From M3007 sp037445225 (GTDB taxonomy: Bacteria > Bacteroidota > Bacteroidia > Chitinophagales > Saprospiraceae): a stretch of 64,000 nt of DNA. The stretch is taken from positions 60,741 through 124,740 of the forward strand of contig JBBIKW010000013.1 of NCBI GenBank assembly GCA_037445225.1. Direction: 5' to 3'. Below the pieces are notes generated by a model that did no database searches, was not told the origin of the DNA, and saw only the letters and a program-made list of their open reading frames with translations. Below are positions 19,101 to 27,344 of the stretch, one piece after another. A program made the translations under genes and the position numbers. Position 1 is the stretch's first letter. Each line of letters opens with the position of its first letter.

Positions 19101-22100
19101 CGGGACTGGAGGTAGCGTTAGAGGCCGTGGAGCACCCCCAATGCCCAGGGATCAATACGGGCGCCATCCGCCTGCAGGTGAATGGCGTAAACCCCAATGT
19201 GGTGTGGAGCAACCAGCAGACAGGTCTACACATCTCGGGCTTGGCACCAGGGGCGTACAGCGCCACCGTCACGGACGGCAACTGCACCCAAGTATTGAGC
19301 AATATAGAGATCACGGCTCCTCCACCTATCCAGATCGAGCTCAATCGGCTCGAGCACGTCAGCTGCGCCGGCCAAAGCGATGGCGAAGTCGCGCTGTTTG
19401 TGATCGGCGCCACCCCGCCGTATCGCTACGCATGGTCGAACGGCGACACAACGGCAGCATTACAAGGGCTGCCACCTGGCGCCTACACCTGCTCGATAAC
19501 GGATGCCAACGGGTGCTCCTTTACATCGGACACATATGTCGTCAACGAACCGCCCCCCTTAGCCTTGCTATTGGACTCCCTGCGCAACGTGCGCTGTTTT
19601 GGTGAAAAAAACGGCTACTTATCCGTGCGCGCATTGGGCGGCACGCCGCCATACCGATTCCAATGGGAGCACGGCGCCACTGCGCCTACGCTCGACAATT
19701 TGGCGGCAGGCGTATATGCGCTTACCGTATCGGATGCCAACGGCTGCTCGACCAGCTGGATAGGGGTTATCTCGCAGCCCAGCGCCCTGCAAGTGGAGGC
19801 GGTGCAGCTGGTGCCTCCTACCTGCGTCGGAGCGCAAAACGGCAGCATTGCGCTAAGCTTGGCCGGTGGACAGGCGCCCTTCAGCTTTGTATGGAGTAAC
19901 GGCGGCACCACATCGTCTATCCAGGGCCTGGAAGTGGGCCAATACATGGCGACCATTGCAGATGCGCGCGGCTGCCAACTCGTCAGCCCCCCTTACGTCC
20001 TGCAGGCTCCCCAATTGCTCTCGGTCGAGGTGGATAGCCTGCGTCACGTGGGTTGCAAGGGCGGTCAGACCGGCTATCTGTCAGTGGAGATAAAAGGGGC
20101 CGTAGCGCCGGTGGCGATCCATTGGAACAACCAACCGGGTACGGCCGTATTGGAAAATGTCCCCGCCGGTCAATACCAGCTGTTGGCTGTCGACAGCCGC
20201 TCCTGTCGGATAACGTCGACCTATTTCATCAACGAGCCGGAGCTGGCCTTGGCGTTGGGAGTAAACAGTGTCCAGCCGGTGCTGTGTGCGGGCGAGCCGA
20301 CAGGGCGCATCTCGGTGCGCGCCAGCGGAGGCACGCCGCCCTACCAATACGCATGGAGCCACGGCGCCACCGGTGCCGTCCAGTCTGCCTTGCTAGCGGG
20401 CACCTATTCGGTCACAGTGACCGACGCCCAGGGATGCACGCAAAAGCGCGACAGCATTGTAGTAAGCGAACCCCCTGCCCTAATAGCCACAGCAAACATC
20501 ACTCCCGTCCCGTGTTTTGGCCCTCAAACGGGAAGCATCGCGCTGAGTGTCGGGGGCGGCACGCCGCCGTATCGCTACCTGTGGGAAAACGGAGACACCG
20601 CGTCGCAACGCCTCTACTTGCCGGCCGGCAGTTACTCTGCCACAGTGCTTGACCAGAACGGGTGTGCCCAGGTGCTTCGGAGTTTGGCGGTGGTGCGGCG
20701 GGCCGATGAGTTTTCCGTAGCCCTCCTCGCCGCACAGCCGGTCTCGTGCAATAGGGCGGGCGATGGCTGGGCGGTGGCCGAAGTCAACAACGGCACGCCC
20801 CCTTACCAGTTTGCCTGGTCTGCACCCGTAGGCGTGCATGCGAACGTCTCGGTGACGAGAGACACCGCCTACGGCCTTTCCGGCGGCACTTATCGCGTCA
20901 CCGTCACCGATGCCGAGGGTTGCTTTGCCGCCTCCGAAGCCTTTCTCATCGAAGAGGCACCGCCGCTGCGCATCAGCATCCAGCAGATTGAACACGTCGC
21001 CTGCAAGGGCGATGCCACGGGGTTGATCGCGGTACAAAGCGGCGGAGGTGTGCCCCCCTATCGGTTCCTCTGGAGCAACGGCAGCACCGACAATCCGGCG
21101 CGGGATTTACCCGCCGGCACTTATCGGGTGACGATGACCGACCTGCGCGGTTGTACCCAAGTGTCGATCCCAGCCGTAGTGGTCGAGCCCGCGCAGCCGC
21201 TTAGTGCCGTGGTAGATACCATCTTGCCCGACCGGTGCGGCCTAAATCAGGGCGGCATCGCCATCCGCGCCGTAGGCGGACAAGGGCCATATACCTATCT
21301 GTGGAGCAGCGGCCACAACAAGCCCTCCCTCCAAAATCTCGCCCCGGGCAGCTATCAAGTGACCATTACCGACCATCTCGGCTGCACGTGGGTGTCGCCG
21401 CTGTACGAGGTGGTTCGCTCAGCACCTCCTTTAGAGATACCTTCTGCCGACATAGTCGATGTCGCCTGTCGAGGCGACAGCACGGGCGCTATAGCGCCAT
21501 TGGTAGTGGGCGGTATGCCGCCTTACCAGTACGCTTGGAGCAATGGCGCTACGGCAGCGAATCTAACCGGCCTTCCCGCCGGCACGTATACGCTGACGGT
21601 GGTCGATGCGGCGGGCTGCTTCCGCTCTTGGATGTTTCCGGTAGTGCAGCCGGCCTCGGTACTTGTCCTGACGTGGACGACCGACTCTTCCGCTGCCGGG
21701 TGGCGCATCGAGGTCACGCCCTTGGGCGGCGTTCCGCCCTACGACATCCGCTGGGACAGCGCTGCTGGCGGCCACACGGGGCCTTCCACGCCGCCCTTGC
21801 CTGCCGGCACCTATCGCGTCACCGTATCGGACGCCAACAACTGCGTGCGCATTGCCGCTATCTCGGTGGGCACCGTGCACACTCAGCAGCCGACCTCTAC
21901 AGTGGAGCACTTGTCTTTAGTGCCCAACCCGTCGGCTCACCAAAGCCGCCTGTACCTGACCTTGTCCAAACCGGCCACCGCAGTGGTGTGGGTGCTTTCG
22001 CCTACCGGCCAACGCATCGCCGAATACCACGAAACCCTCCGCACCGACACCCACCAGTGGCGCTTGGACGCAGCGGCCCTGCCTCCAGGGCTCTACTCAG

Positions 22101-22162
22101 TGGTCGTTATCCTGGAAGACGGCACCTCTCACGCCTTGCAATGGCTCGTTGTGAAACCCTAA
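16136..22162 (+). CDS. Giant modular adhesin with SprB repeats and T9SS type A sorting domain
   Basis: A 2008-residue secreted protein. After a signal peptide (about 1-32) come a fibronectin III module (about 43-130), a proprotein-convertase P-like domain (about 140-295; LRISLVAPDGTRVRLVD ... GLWQVEICDEG), a second FnIII-like module, a MAM-like segment (about 405-580), a MopE-type metal-binding motif (about 585-650; DADGDGFGDD, GGDCDDT, DENCNG), Ig/PKD-like modules, and about 13 SprB repeats of roughly 75 residues (about 900-1920; pattern GTPPYRYAWSNG ... LPAGTYTLTVTDANGC). The last 85 residues are a type A sorting domain (LVPNPSAHQSRLYLTL ... GLYSVVVILEDG). SprB repeats occur in gliding and attachment adhesins; the motility role here is inferred. 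xylA follows by 10 bp. The repeats are diverged at DNA level, so the array looks old. Confidence 0.93.
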   Translation: MNWNAFPGLMRWGWMPIACFFLSFSSGRALALGRSAHLQSDSCLRPELLFADQITDSTARLTWTDVGDRYEIELVPGGQSFSGNPTLAIDVDPPYAVTQLTPGRNYRFRVRTVCNDSTFSEWSVPRSFTTALNNARPCPLNLALRDTSCSNPQVFPLYVDAAPGTQLGTDVLLHAVRIAVEHPHRADLRISLVAPDGTRVRLVDGLNPGDRNLGQPLTDPTVCWPFVELTDNADLARPWSAAAEKDDVTGYFLPLDSLSSVHNGQNPVGLWQVEICDEGVGSTGRLRLFQLVFSPVGCLSAPVPSAVAANETGAEIAWVPDASGDSLILEYGLAGFVPGDQATAGLGGTVVLLPPGASSWTLSALQPLRHYEAYLRRRCSTGLWSANSVRAAFFTNCPPALLATFEPMPVCPADCAEPCPLSGEWRNISQDDLEWRVFSGPGLTFPTAGPAAAAEGEHYLYFRNACAPSGTAGKTALLRSRCLQVDAPSTQPCHFSLDLYMNTTSGQMGALALQASTDGGQTWKTLAEWSGNRGKRWRREYVDLSECDGQVVAFQLVASSALGAFGDIAVDNIAFYGTKVANVPEYVFYRDADGDGFGDDAVRVVSCYPFSPPGFVSQGGDCDDTAAYIYPGAPEILCNQMDENCNGMADDGAITPPTAPPSPSICAGQAVVLTAPGTPLGTFYWYNQSTGGTPIAAGPSLSLPLLENTRTVFLADSMTGPQAGCSSPRVPATVTVHPNPALQPLQGPTLCLGTSFDLSQIIPTDTANTGGVLTYHAAAPPTAANQLSTTVVKPSFTALYYVKSTTAFGCSDFEPITVTVIPSPEVSILPGDSVAVCRTRTVQLQAVEAGVGKPPIAYSWSNGLTLPSIPVSVGNTPGAVQTYTVTATDANGCTATDSVRVHTLNNVTQTAITLVQNVSTCGGSDGHIELTPLNGTPPYTFKWAGGMLSGVTGTGALTGLTQGSYRVTITDASGGGCSMVMPQIVINAPGLEVALEAVEHPQCPGINTGAIRLQVNGVNPNVVWSNQQTGLHISGLAPGAYSATVTDGNCTQVLSNIEITAPPPIQIELNRLEHVSCAGQSDGEVALFVIGATPPYRYAWSNGDTTAALQGLPPGAYTCSITDANGCSFTSDTYVVNEPPPLALLLDSLRNVRCFGEKNGYLSVRALGGTPPYRFQWEHGATAPTLDNLAAGVYALTVSDANGCSTSWIGVISQPSALQVEAVQLVPPTCVGAQNGSIALSLAGGQAPFSFVWSNGGTTSSIQGLEVGQYMATIADARGCQLVSPPYVLQAPQLLSVEVDSLRHVGCKGGQTGYLSVEIKGAVAPVAIHWNNQPGTAVLENVPAGQYQLLAVDSRSCRITSTYFINEPELALALGVNSVQPVLCAGEPTGRISVRASGGTPPYQYAWSHGATGAVQSALLAGTYSVTVTDAQGCTQKRDSIVVSEPPALIATANITPVPCFGPQTGSIALSVGGGTPPYRYLWENGDTASQRLYLPAGSYSATVLDQNGCAQVLRSLAVVRRADEFSVALLAAQPVSCNRAGDGWAVAEVNNGTPPYQFAWSAPVGVHANVSVTRDTAYGLSGGTYRVTVTDAEGCFAASEAFLIEEAPPLRISIQQIEHVACKGDATGLIAVQSGGGVPPYRFLWSNGSTDNPARDLPAGTYRVTMTDLRGCTQVSIPAVVVEPAQPLSAVVDTILPDRCGLNQGGIAIRAVGGQGPYTYLWSSGHNKPSLQNLAPGSYQVTITDHLGCTWVSPLYEVVRSAPPLEIPSADIVDVACRGDSTGAIAPLVVGGMPPYQYAWSNGATAANLTGLPAGTYTLTVVDAAGCFRSWMFPVVQPASVLVLTWTTDSSAAGWRIEVTPLGGVPPYDIRWDSAAGGHTGPSTPPLPAGTYRVTVSDANNCVRIAAISVGTVHTQQPTSTVEHLSLVPNPSAHQSRLYLTLSKPATAVVWVLSPTGQRIAEYHETLRTDTHQWRLDAAALPPGLYSVVVILEDGTSHALQWLVVKP

Positions 22163-22172
22163 TCCGCAAGCA

Positions 22173-23501
22173 ATGAAGGCAATTTTAGGCGACCGCACCT
22201 ACTTTCCCGGCATCGGCCCCATCCGCTACGAGGGGCCGGAGACAGACAACCCGCTGGCGTTTCGCTACTACGACGAAAACCGCGTGGTCGCGGGCAAGCC
22301 CCTGCGCGAGCACTTCCGCTTCGCCATGGCCTATTGGCACACGATGGGCGGCACTGGGGCCGACCCGTTTGGCGCGCCGACGAAACAGTGGCCTTGGCTG
22401 CAAGCCGCCGACCCGCTGCAGCGCGCCCGCGACAAGATGGACGCCGCCTTCGAGTTTGCTAGTAAGCTGGGCCTGCCCTTCTTCTGCTTTCACGACTTCG
22501 ACTTGGTGGAGGAGGCGCCCACCTTAGCCGAGAGCGAGCGGCGCCTGGAAAAGATTGCCGAATACGCCAAAGCCAAAATAGCGGCCTCCGGCGTGCGCGT
22601 ACTGTGGGGCACCGCTAACCTGTTCAGCCATCCGCACTACATGAACGGTGCTGCTACAAATCCGGACTTCGCCGTGGTGGCGCGCGCCGGCGCCCAAGTG
22701 AAGATCGCCATCGACCTGACCATCGCCTTAGGCGGAGCGGGCTACGTGTTCTGGGGCGGCCGCGAGGGCTATCTGTCGCTGCTCAACACCGACATGAAGC
22801 GCGAGCGCGAACACCTGGCTCGCTTCCTCAGCGCTGCCCGCGACTACGCCCGCGCCCAAGGCTTCTCGGGCGTGCTCCTCATCGAGCCCAAACCCGCCGA
22901 ACCCTCCAAGCACCAGTACGACTTCGACGCCGCCACCACCATCGGGTTCCTGCGCGAGTTTGGCTTGGAGCGCGACTTCCGGCTCAACATCGAGGCCAAC
23001 CACGCCACCTTAGCCCAACACACCTTCGCCCACGAACTACAAGTGGCCGCCGACGCCGGCATGCTCGGCAGCATCGACGCCAACCGCGGCGACTACCAAA
23101 ACGGCTGGGATACCGACCAATTCCCCCTATTTGGACCCGAACTCATCGACGCCATGCTCGTCCTCCTACAAGCCGGCGGCCTCCAACGCGGCGGCATCAA
23201 CTTCGACGCCAAGACGCGGCGCAACTCCACCGACCCAGCAGACCTCTTCTACGCCCACATCGGCGCCATGGACGCCTTCGCCCGCGCCCTGCTGGCCGCC
23301 CAAGCCGTCTTAGAGCGCACTCCCTTCCTGCACCTGCGCCGCCAACGCTACGCCTCCTTCGACAGCGGCGACGGCCTGCGCTTCGCTCAAGGCGAACTCG
23401 GTCTGACCGACCTCTACGCCATCGCCCACCGCAACGGCGAACCGCCCCTGCACAGCGGACAACAAGAGCTGTTTGAAAACTGGGTTTATCGGTTTGGGTA
23501 A
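22173..23501 (+). CDS. xylA: Xylose isomerase
   Basis: A 442-residue enzyme of class II xylose isomerase length, which interconverts D-xylose and D-xylulose (and glucose/fructose) in the cytoplasm with two divalent metals. Visible signatures are WHTMGGTGADPFG, CFHDFDL (catalytic His), FWGGREGY, IEPKPAEPSKHQYDFD (metal-binding Glu), NIEANHATLAQHTFAHEL and GSIDANRGDYQNGWDTDQFP (metal-binding Asp residues). No xylulokinase or xylose transporter is adjacent. It starts 10 bp after the adhesin stop with no terminator between, so it may be read as the tail of that transcript, an odd pairing. A weak hairpin-like stretch follows the stop, but no terminator is convincing. Confidence 0.97.
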   Translation: MKAILGDRTYFPGIGPIRYEGPETDNPLAFRYYDENRVVAGKPLREHFRFAMAYWHTMGGTGADPFGAPTKQWPWLQAADPLQRARDKMDAAFEFASKLGLPFFCFHDFDLVEEAPTLAESERRLEKIAEYAKAKIAASGVRVLWGTANLFSHPHYMNGAATNPDFAVVARAGAQVKIAIDLTIALGGAGYVFWGGREGYLSLLNTDMKREREHLARFLSAARDYARAQGFSGVLLIEPKPAEPSKHQYDFDAATTIGFLREFGLERDFRLNIEANHATLAQHTFAHELQVAADAGMLGSIDANRGDYQNGWDTDQFPLFGPELIDAMLVLLQAGGLQRGGINFDAKTRRNSTDPADLFYAHIGAMDAFARALLAAQAVLERTPFLHLRRQRYASFDSGDGLRFAQGELGLTDLYAIAHRNGEPPLHSGQQELFENWVYRFG

Positions 23502-23693
23502 ATTAGAGTTGTTCTGAAATCGGTTTTGTTGTCCGAGTTTCCTTCCGCTCGGAACTTCCCTTTTCCCATTTGACAGTGGCGAACATCGGTGGTTTTTCTT
23601 AGCAGGTGGCTTGCGTACGGCTCCTTATTTTGCTGAGGTGCGGCCCCGGATGCGTGCCGCTATTCCGAGTGGCCGTCGGGAGTTTTGTGCGGC

Positions 23694-24815
23694 TTACGGC
23701 GCCGAGGTGTCTCCTCTGCTCTCCGCGGAGCGGCGCTCTTTGAAGTCGATCTTGACGGAGAAGATGTGGGAGTAGAGCACCTGCGAGAGGTTTCCGATGT
23801 CGGTGAGGGCGTAGTCGAGTTGGAGGCGTCCTAAGCGGAGGCCGATGCCGAAGTTGGGCTGTAGGGAGAGGCGCTCGCGGTTAGGGTTGAAGTCGTCTTT
23901 GACATATTGGAAGTTGCCGGCGCCGAGGCGGAGTTGGAGCACCCGGTCGTATTCGACTTCGACGCCGATGCGCGGGTCAGCGCTAACGAGGTTGGAGCGC
24001 AGGAGGGTGTTTCGGCGACCGTCGGTGGTGACGCCGAGGTCGAGGGCGGGCAGACAGGTGACCTGGGGCCCGAAGCGGAAGCGGTGGGCGGCGCCGAGGA
24101 TGAAGCTGGGCCGCGTGATTTCGGTGCCGCCGCTGGGCAGTTCGTTTCCGGTTTGGAGGAAGACCTGTTTTTCGCGCTCCGACAGGTTGAACGACCAGGC
24201 GTTGAAGGTGGTCGTCAAATCGCGCCCCATGAGGCCGAGCATCCAATTGCCCTTTCGGTATTGGATGCCGACGTCGGCGCCGAAGCCCCAGGAGCCGCCA
24301 AAGGCGCCGATGATGCGGCGGATGACCTTGACGGTGCCGCCGACCGCAAGGGCGGGGTTGCCCAGCTGGCGCGCATAGCTGCCCATCAGGGCGTAGTCAG
24401 CCGCCGAAAAGGCGGAGACGTTGTCGTAGTTGACTGAACCGTCGGGATTGACCAAGTTGATGGTGTAGGGGATGTTGTCGATGCCCAGCCGGATGAGGGA
24501 GAGGGCCAAGAAGGCGCGGCGCTCGCGCTCGAGCGACTTAGCAAAGCCGATGTAGTCGTATTGAGCAACGCCGGCAAACCACTCGGCATGCATGGCGGCG
24601 GCTTGCAGCGGCGCTTCGATATGTGCTAAGCCGGCCGGGTTCCAATAAGCTGCTGTTGCGTCGCCGACGAGGGCGGTCTGCGCTGCCGCCATGCCGTGCG
24701 CCCGCGCGCCAACGCCAATGGCCAAAAACTCGTTACTGTATTTTTGCGCCGAAAGCGCCAAGATCGTCTTGCCTGTGACGAGCAGTAGTCCAAAAAACCT
24801 AAAGGGAGATCGCAT
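23694..24815 (-). CDS. PorV/PorQ family outer-membrane protein
   Basis: A 373-residue protein with a signal peptide (residues 1-24). The conserved start of the mature protein, YSNEFLAIGVGARAHGMA ... ATAAYWNPAGLA, is the hallmark of the PorV/PorQ (LptO-like) family. Amphipathic strands such as WGFGADVGIQYRKGNWMLGLM and FGIGLRLGRLQLDYALTDIG indicate an outer-membrane beta-barrel. PorV carries cargo from the T9SS translocon to the attachment complex with PorU; PorQ-type paralogues are less defined. It is not next to porU, so which paralogue it is remains open. It diverges from an LVIVD-repeat T9SS cargo gene. A possible -7 box (CAAAAATA at 24895-24902, i.e. TATTTTTG on the minus strand) lies about 80 bp upstream. 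Confidence 0.9.
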   Translation of the reverse strand: MRSPFRFFGLLLVTGKTILALSAQKYSNEFLAIGVGARAHGMAAAQTALVGDATAAYWNPAGLAHIEAPLQAAAMHAEWFAGVAQYDYIGFAKSLERERRAFLALSLIRLGIDNIPYTINLVNPDGSVNYDNVSAFSAADYALMGSYARQLGNPALAVGGTVKVIRRIIGAFGGSWGFGADVGIQYRKGNWMLGLMGRDLTTTFNAWSFNLSEREKQVFLQTGNELPSGGTEITRPSFILGAAHRFRFGPQVTCLPALDLGVTTDGRRNTLLRSNLVSADPRIGVEVEYDRVLQLRLGAGNFQYVKDDFNPNRERLSLQPNFGIGLRLGRLQLDYALTDIGNLSQVLYSHIFSVKIDFKERRSAESRGDTSAP

Positions 24816-24934
24816 GGTATCGCTTACTTTCGCCGGCGTTTCGAGTGGGCCTATGGTGATGCGCTCGAGAAGGTCTCGGGTTGCTTGCTTTGGGCAAAAA
24901 TACCGGCGTTTTACACAAATAGCACCGCTCTCGT

Positions 24935-26329
24935 ATGTTGCGCCTGTCCGCCTTCTTCTTTTTCGTTAGTTTTGCCTTAGTTGCTGCCGCTGTCTATTCG
25001 CAAGACTCGCTCCACATGACGCGCTTAGCGCAATGGCACGACGAGACGCTGCCGATTGCCTCTCCGGGCAACCTCAACGTGCGCTACAGCGCTTGCTGGG
25101 GGTTGGCTGTCAACGGCCGCGAATACGCCATCTTGGGCGGAGCGCGCCACGTGCTGGTGTTCGACGTGACCTTCCCCACTGAACCCCAGCTGGTGGGCAA
25201 GTTTGAAGGGGAGACCAACACGGTATGGCGCGAGTTCAAATCGTACCGAAATCGCGTCTACGCCGTTTCCGACGCCACCTCGGAGGGGCTCATGATTTTA
25301 GACTTTTCCCGAGCGCCGGATACGATCGCGCGTACGTATTTCAGCAACGAGCTCTTCCGCCGCGCGCATACCATCACCTTGGACACGGTCTCCGGGCGCA
25401 TCTACCTCAACGGCTCCGACATTGCCTTACAGGGGTTGGCCATCCTCGACGTCCGCCAAAATCCCGATACGCCGGTGTTGTTGGGGGCCTATGCCTTGCC
25501 CGGGGGATACATCCACGACTCCTACGTACGCAACGACACGGTGTACGCTTCCTGCGGCTTCAACGGCTACTTCATCTACGACTGCCGAGCGGGCACGGAG
25601 CCGCCTAAGGTAATCGCTAGCTTGCCGCCTACGGGCGGCTATCACCACAACAGCTGGCTTTCTGTGGATGGCCGCTACGCCTACCTGACCGAAGAGATAC
25701 CTTCTGGGCGCCCTGTGTTGGTGGTCGATTTGGCAGGCATGGCCGACAACGACCTGATAGTGCGCGCTTCCTTCCTCGATCCGCTGCTGCCGGGCAATTT
25801 TAATGCCATTCCGCACAATGTTTACATTAAAGACCACCTGCTGTTTAACTCGCAATACGAGGACGGGCTGTTGGTGTACGACATTAGCCGGCTCACCGAG
25901 CCCCGGCTCATCGCGTACTACGACACCCACCCGCAAAACACGACGTACAACACGTACTACGGCTGCTGGGGCAACTACCCGTGGTTGCCCTCGGGCACCA
26001 TCATCGCCGGCGACATGCAAAACGGCCTGCAGCTGTTGCGCCTGGATACGAGTCTGACCACTCGGGCCAAAAGCTCCCTAGTCGCCCTGCGGATAAGTCC
26101 CCATCCCGCTTCTGAATACGCAGTGGTGCATTGTTTGGGCGGCACCTCGTTAAAGCGCGTCCTCCTGTGGAGCCCTTCCGGCCAATTACTCCTCGAACAG
26201 GAGTGGCCCGAAGGCAGCGACCAGCTTCGGATCCGTACCCATCACCTGCCCAGCGGGGTGTATTTGCTGGAATGCAGGGACGCGCAGGGACAAGTGCACA
26301 CGCGGCGCATGGCGGTCATGCGGCGGTAA
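24935..26329 (+). CDS. Choice-of-anchor B family (LVIVD repeat) protein with T9SS type A sorting domain
   Basis: A 464-residue protein with a signal peptide (about 1-22). LVIVD-type beta-propeller blades recur: HVLVFDVTFPTEPQLVGKFEG, GLMILDFSRAPDT, GLAILDVRQNPDTPVLLGAY, PVLVVDLAGM and LLVYDISRLTEPRLIAYYDT. This is the 'choice-of-anchor B' architecture, in which the anchor varies by taxon; here it is a T9SS type A tail (ISPHPASEYAVVHCL ... LPSGVYLLECRDAQG). It is exported to the surface or medium. The propeller probably binds protein or carbohydrate; no catalytic residues are obvious. It diverges from the PorV/PorQ-like gene with a 119-bp shared promoter region. Confidence 0.92.
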   Translation: MLRLSAFFFFVSFALVAAAVYSQDSLHMTRLAQWHDETLPIASPGNLNVRYSACWGLAVNGREYAILGGARHVLVFDVTFPTEPQLVGKFEGETNTVWREFKSYRNRVYAVSDATSEGLMILDFSRAPDTIARTYFSNELFRRAHTITLDTVSGRIYLNGSDIALQGLAILDVRQNPDTPVLLGAYALPGGYIHDSYVRNDTVYASCGFNGYFIYDCRAGTEPPKVIASLPPTGGYHHNSWLSVDGRYAYLTEEIPSGRPVLVVDLAGMADNDLIVRASFLDPLLPGNFNAIPHNVYIKDHLLFNSQYEDGLLVYDISRLTEPRLIAYYDTHPQNTTYNTYYGCWGNYPWLPSGTIIAGDMQNGLQLLRLDTSLTTRAKSSLVALRISPHPASEYAVVHCLGGTSLKRVLLWSPSGQLLLEQEWPEGSDQLRIRTHHLPSGVYLLECRDAQGQVHTRRMAVMRR

Positions 26330-26696
26330 GAAGCGGCTAGAGCACCCCGAGGTGTTGATGTTTAGTCGCTCTGAGGCTGGATGGGAGGCGCGGCGTTACC
26401 GATGTCGGGCCTCTTCGAGGCCGGAATAGGGTAGGAGGATATGCGGCGTTTTTGGGTGTTTGGCCGGGATAATTACCAGGTATGGCTTCGAAGAAGCCTA
26501 AGATTTGTAGCTCGCCAGCATTTCCTCCTGGTGCTGGCTTTGGAGAAGCCTAACATTTTCCTCGCTAACATCTCTTTGTTGGAACGTTTTTCCGCTCATC
26601 CTCGTAAAATAACACGAGCCATCCCGAAAATGCGGGATGGCTCAGGGCGGGGGGTGTTTTCGCCGGAGGCGATTAAAACCACTTGGAGGAGCGGTC
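26330..26696. other. 367-bp intergenic region with small inverted and imperfect direct repeats
   Basis: Between convergent genes. It holds two short hairpins (26408-26422, ggcctc/gaggcc; 26484-26498, ggcttc/gaagcc) and an imperfect direct repeat beginning agaagcctaa (about 26493 and 26544, roughly 30 nt each). A strong terminator-like hairpin at 26616-26643 is listed separately. An open frame on the plus strand from 26441 has no recognisable protein and overlaps the opposite gene, so I do not call it. Confidence 0.45.
26616..26643 (-). terminator. Terminator-like hairpin after the outer-membrane protein gene
   Basis: A perfect 11-bp stem (gagccatcccg / cgggatggctc) with a 6-nt loop. On the minus strand it is followed by gtgttatttt, a T-rich tail, and it lies 54 bp after the stop of the gene at 26697. 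It could also act on plus-strand transcripts. Confidence 0.75.
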
Positions 26697-27260
26697 TTAG
26701 CGACGGCGGCGGGATTTATCTTCCGCTTTCTTCACGCCTAAGTCTTCCCACACCTTCCAGTCGCGCACGCCCTTGCGTTCGCGTTCGCGCTTGGCGAAGA
26801 TATAACGCACAGAGATGGCCGAGCCGTTCCAGTCGAAGCCGCCACCGTTAAGGTGGAACTCGGGTTTCCAGTCGATCGACACGTTGATGCGCCCTAAAGA
26901 GAGCTCTGCTCCGGCAATGAAAGAGGGGCCATAGAGGTTTTCGGCATAGAGGGCTTCCGAGCGCAGCGGTTCGTTTTGCCAGTAGTAGTGTGCGCCCAAG
27001 CCGTAGTATAGGTTGATCCCTCGAAACAGGATGCGGTGGTGTTTTTCGGCTAACAGCGTTACGCCCAAGTCGCGCGAGCCGATAGAGGTGTGCAACAGTC
27101 CCTCGGCTGCCCAACCGCCGGAGATGTACTGCTTCAACGTCAGGTTCAGGCCGTTATCTATGCGGATGCCGCCAGCCGTTTTATACGATTGCCCGTGCGC
27201 GGGAAATTTTCCAAGGGCTATAGTTAAGGCGATAAGGGAAAGAACACAGAGATGCTTCAT
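26697..27260 (-). CDS. Small outer-membrane beta-barrel-like protein, unknown function
   Basis: A 187-residue protein from the ATG at 27260, which begins a good signal peptide (MKHLCVLSLIALTIALG ... HGQ). The mature part is short amphipathic beta strands (GIRIDNGLNLTLKQYISGGW, RGINLYYGLGAHYY, INVSIDWKPEFHLNGGG, SAISVRYIFA), typical of 8-stranded Bacteroidota outer-membrane barrels. It ends in an unusual highly basic tail (about 30 residues, EDKSRRRR). The family name cannot be read. It lies 84 bp after the agmatine deiminase family gene on the same strand and may be the last gene of the glnN unit. Confidence 0.75.
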   Translation of the reverse strand: MKHLCVLSLIALTIALGKFPAHGQSYKTAGGIRIDNGLNLTLKQYISGGWAAEGLLHTSIGSRDLGVTLLAEKHHRILFRGINLYYGLGAHYYWQNEPLRSEALYAENLYGPSFIAGAELSLGRINVSIDWKPEFHLNGGGFDWNGSAISVRYIFAKRERERKGVRDWKVWEDLGVKKAEDKSRRRR

Positions 27261-27344
27261 AACAGCAGATGTTTTGCCGCTTAATGCAGGCCTTGTGAAA
27301 AAGGTAACCTCTTCGGGTCGAGCAGCGAGCAAAACGCGGCAACT

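Noticed and set aside
24895..24902. TATTTTTG (minus strand) as promoter of the PorV/PorQ-like gene
   Set aside because: The nearest TTTG is 13 bp upstream, too close for the Bacteroidota consensus, so it is mentioned only in the gene entry.
26441..26851. Plus-strand open frame of 136 codons
   Set aside because: It overlaps the opposite outer-membrane protein gene, has Arg/Ser/Pro-rich shadow composition and no recognisable domain, and crosses the terminator hairpin.
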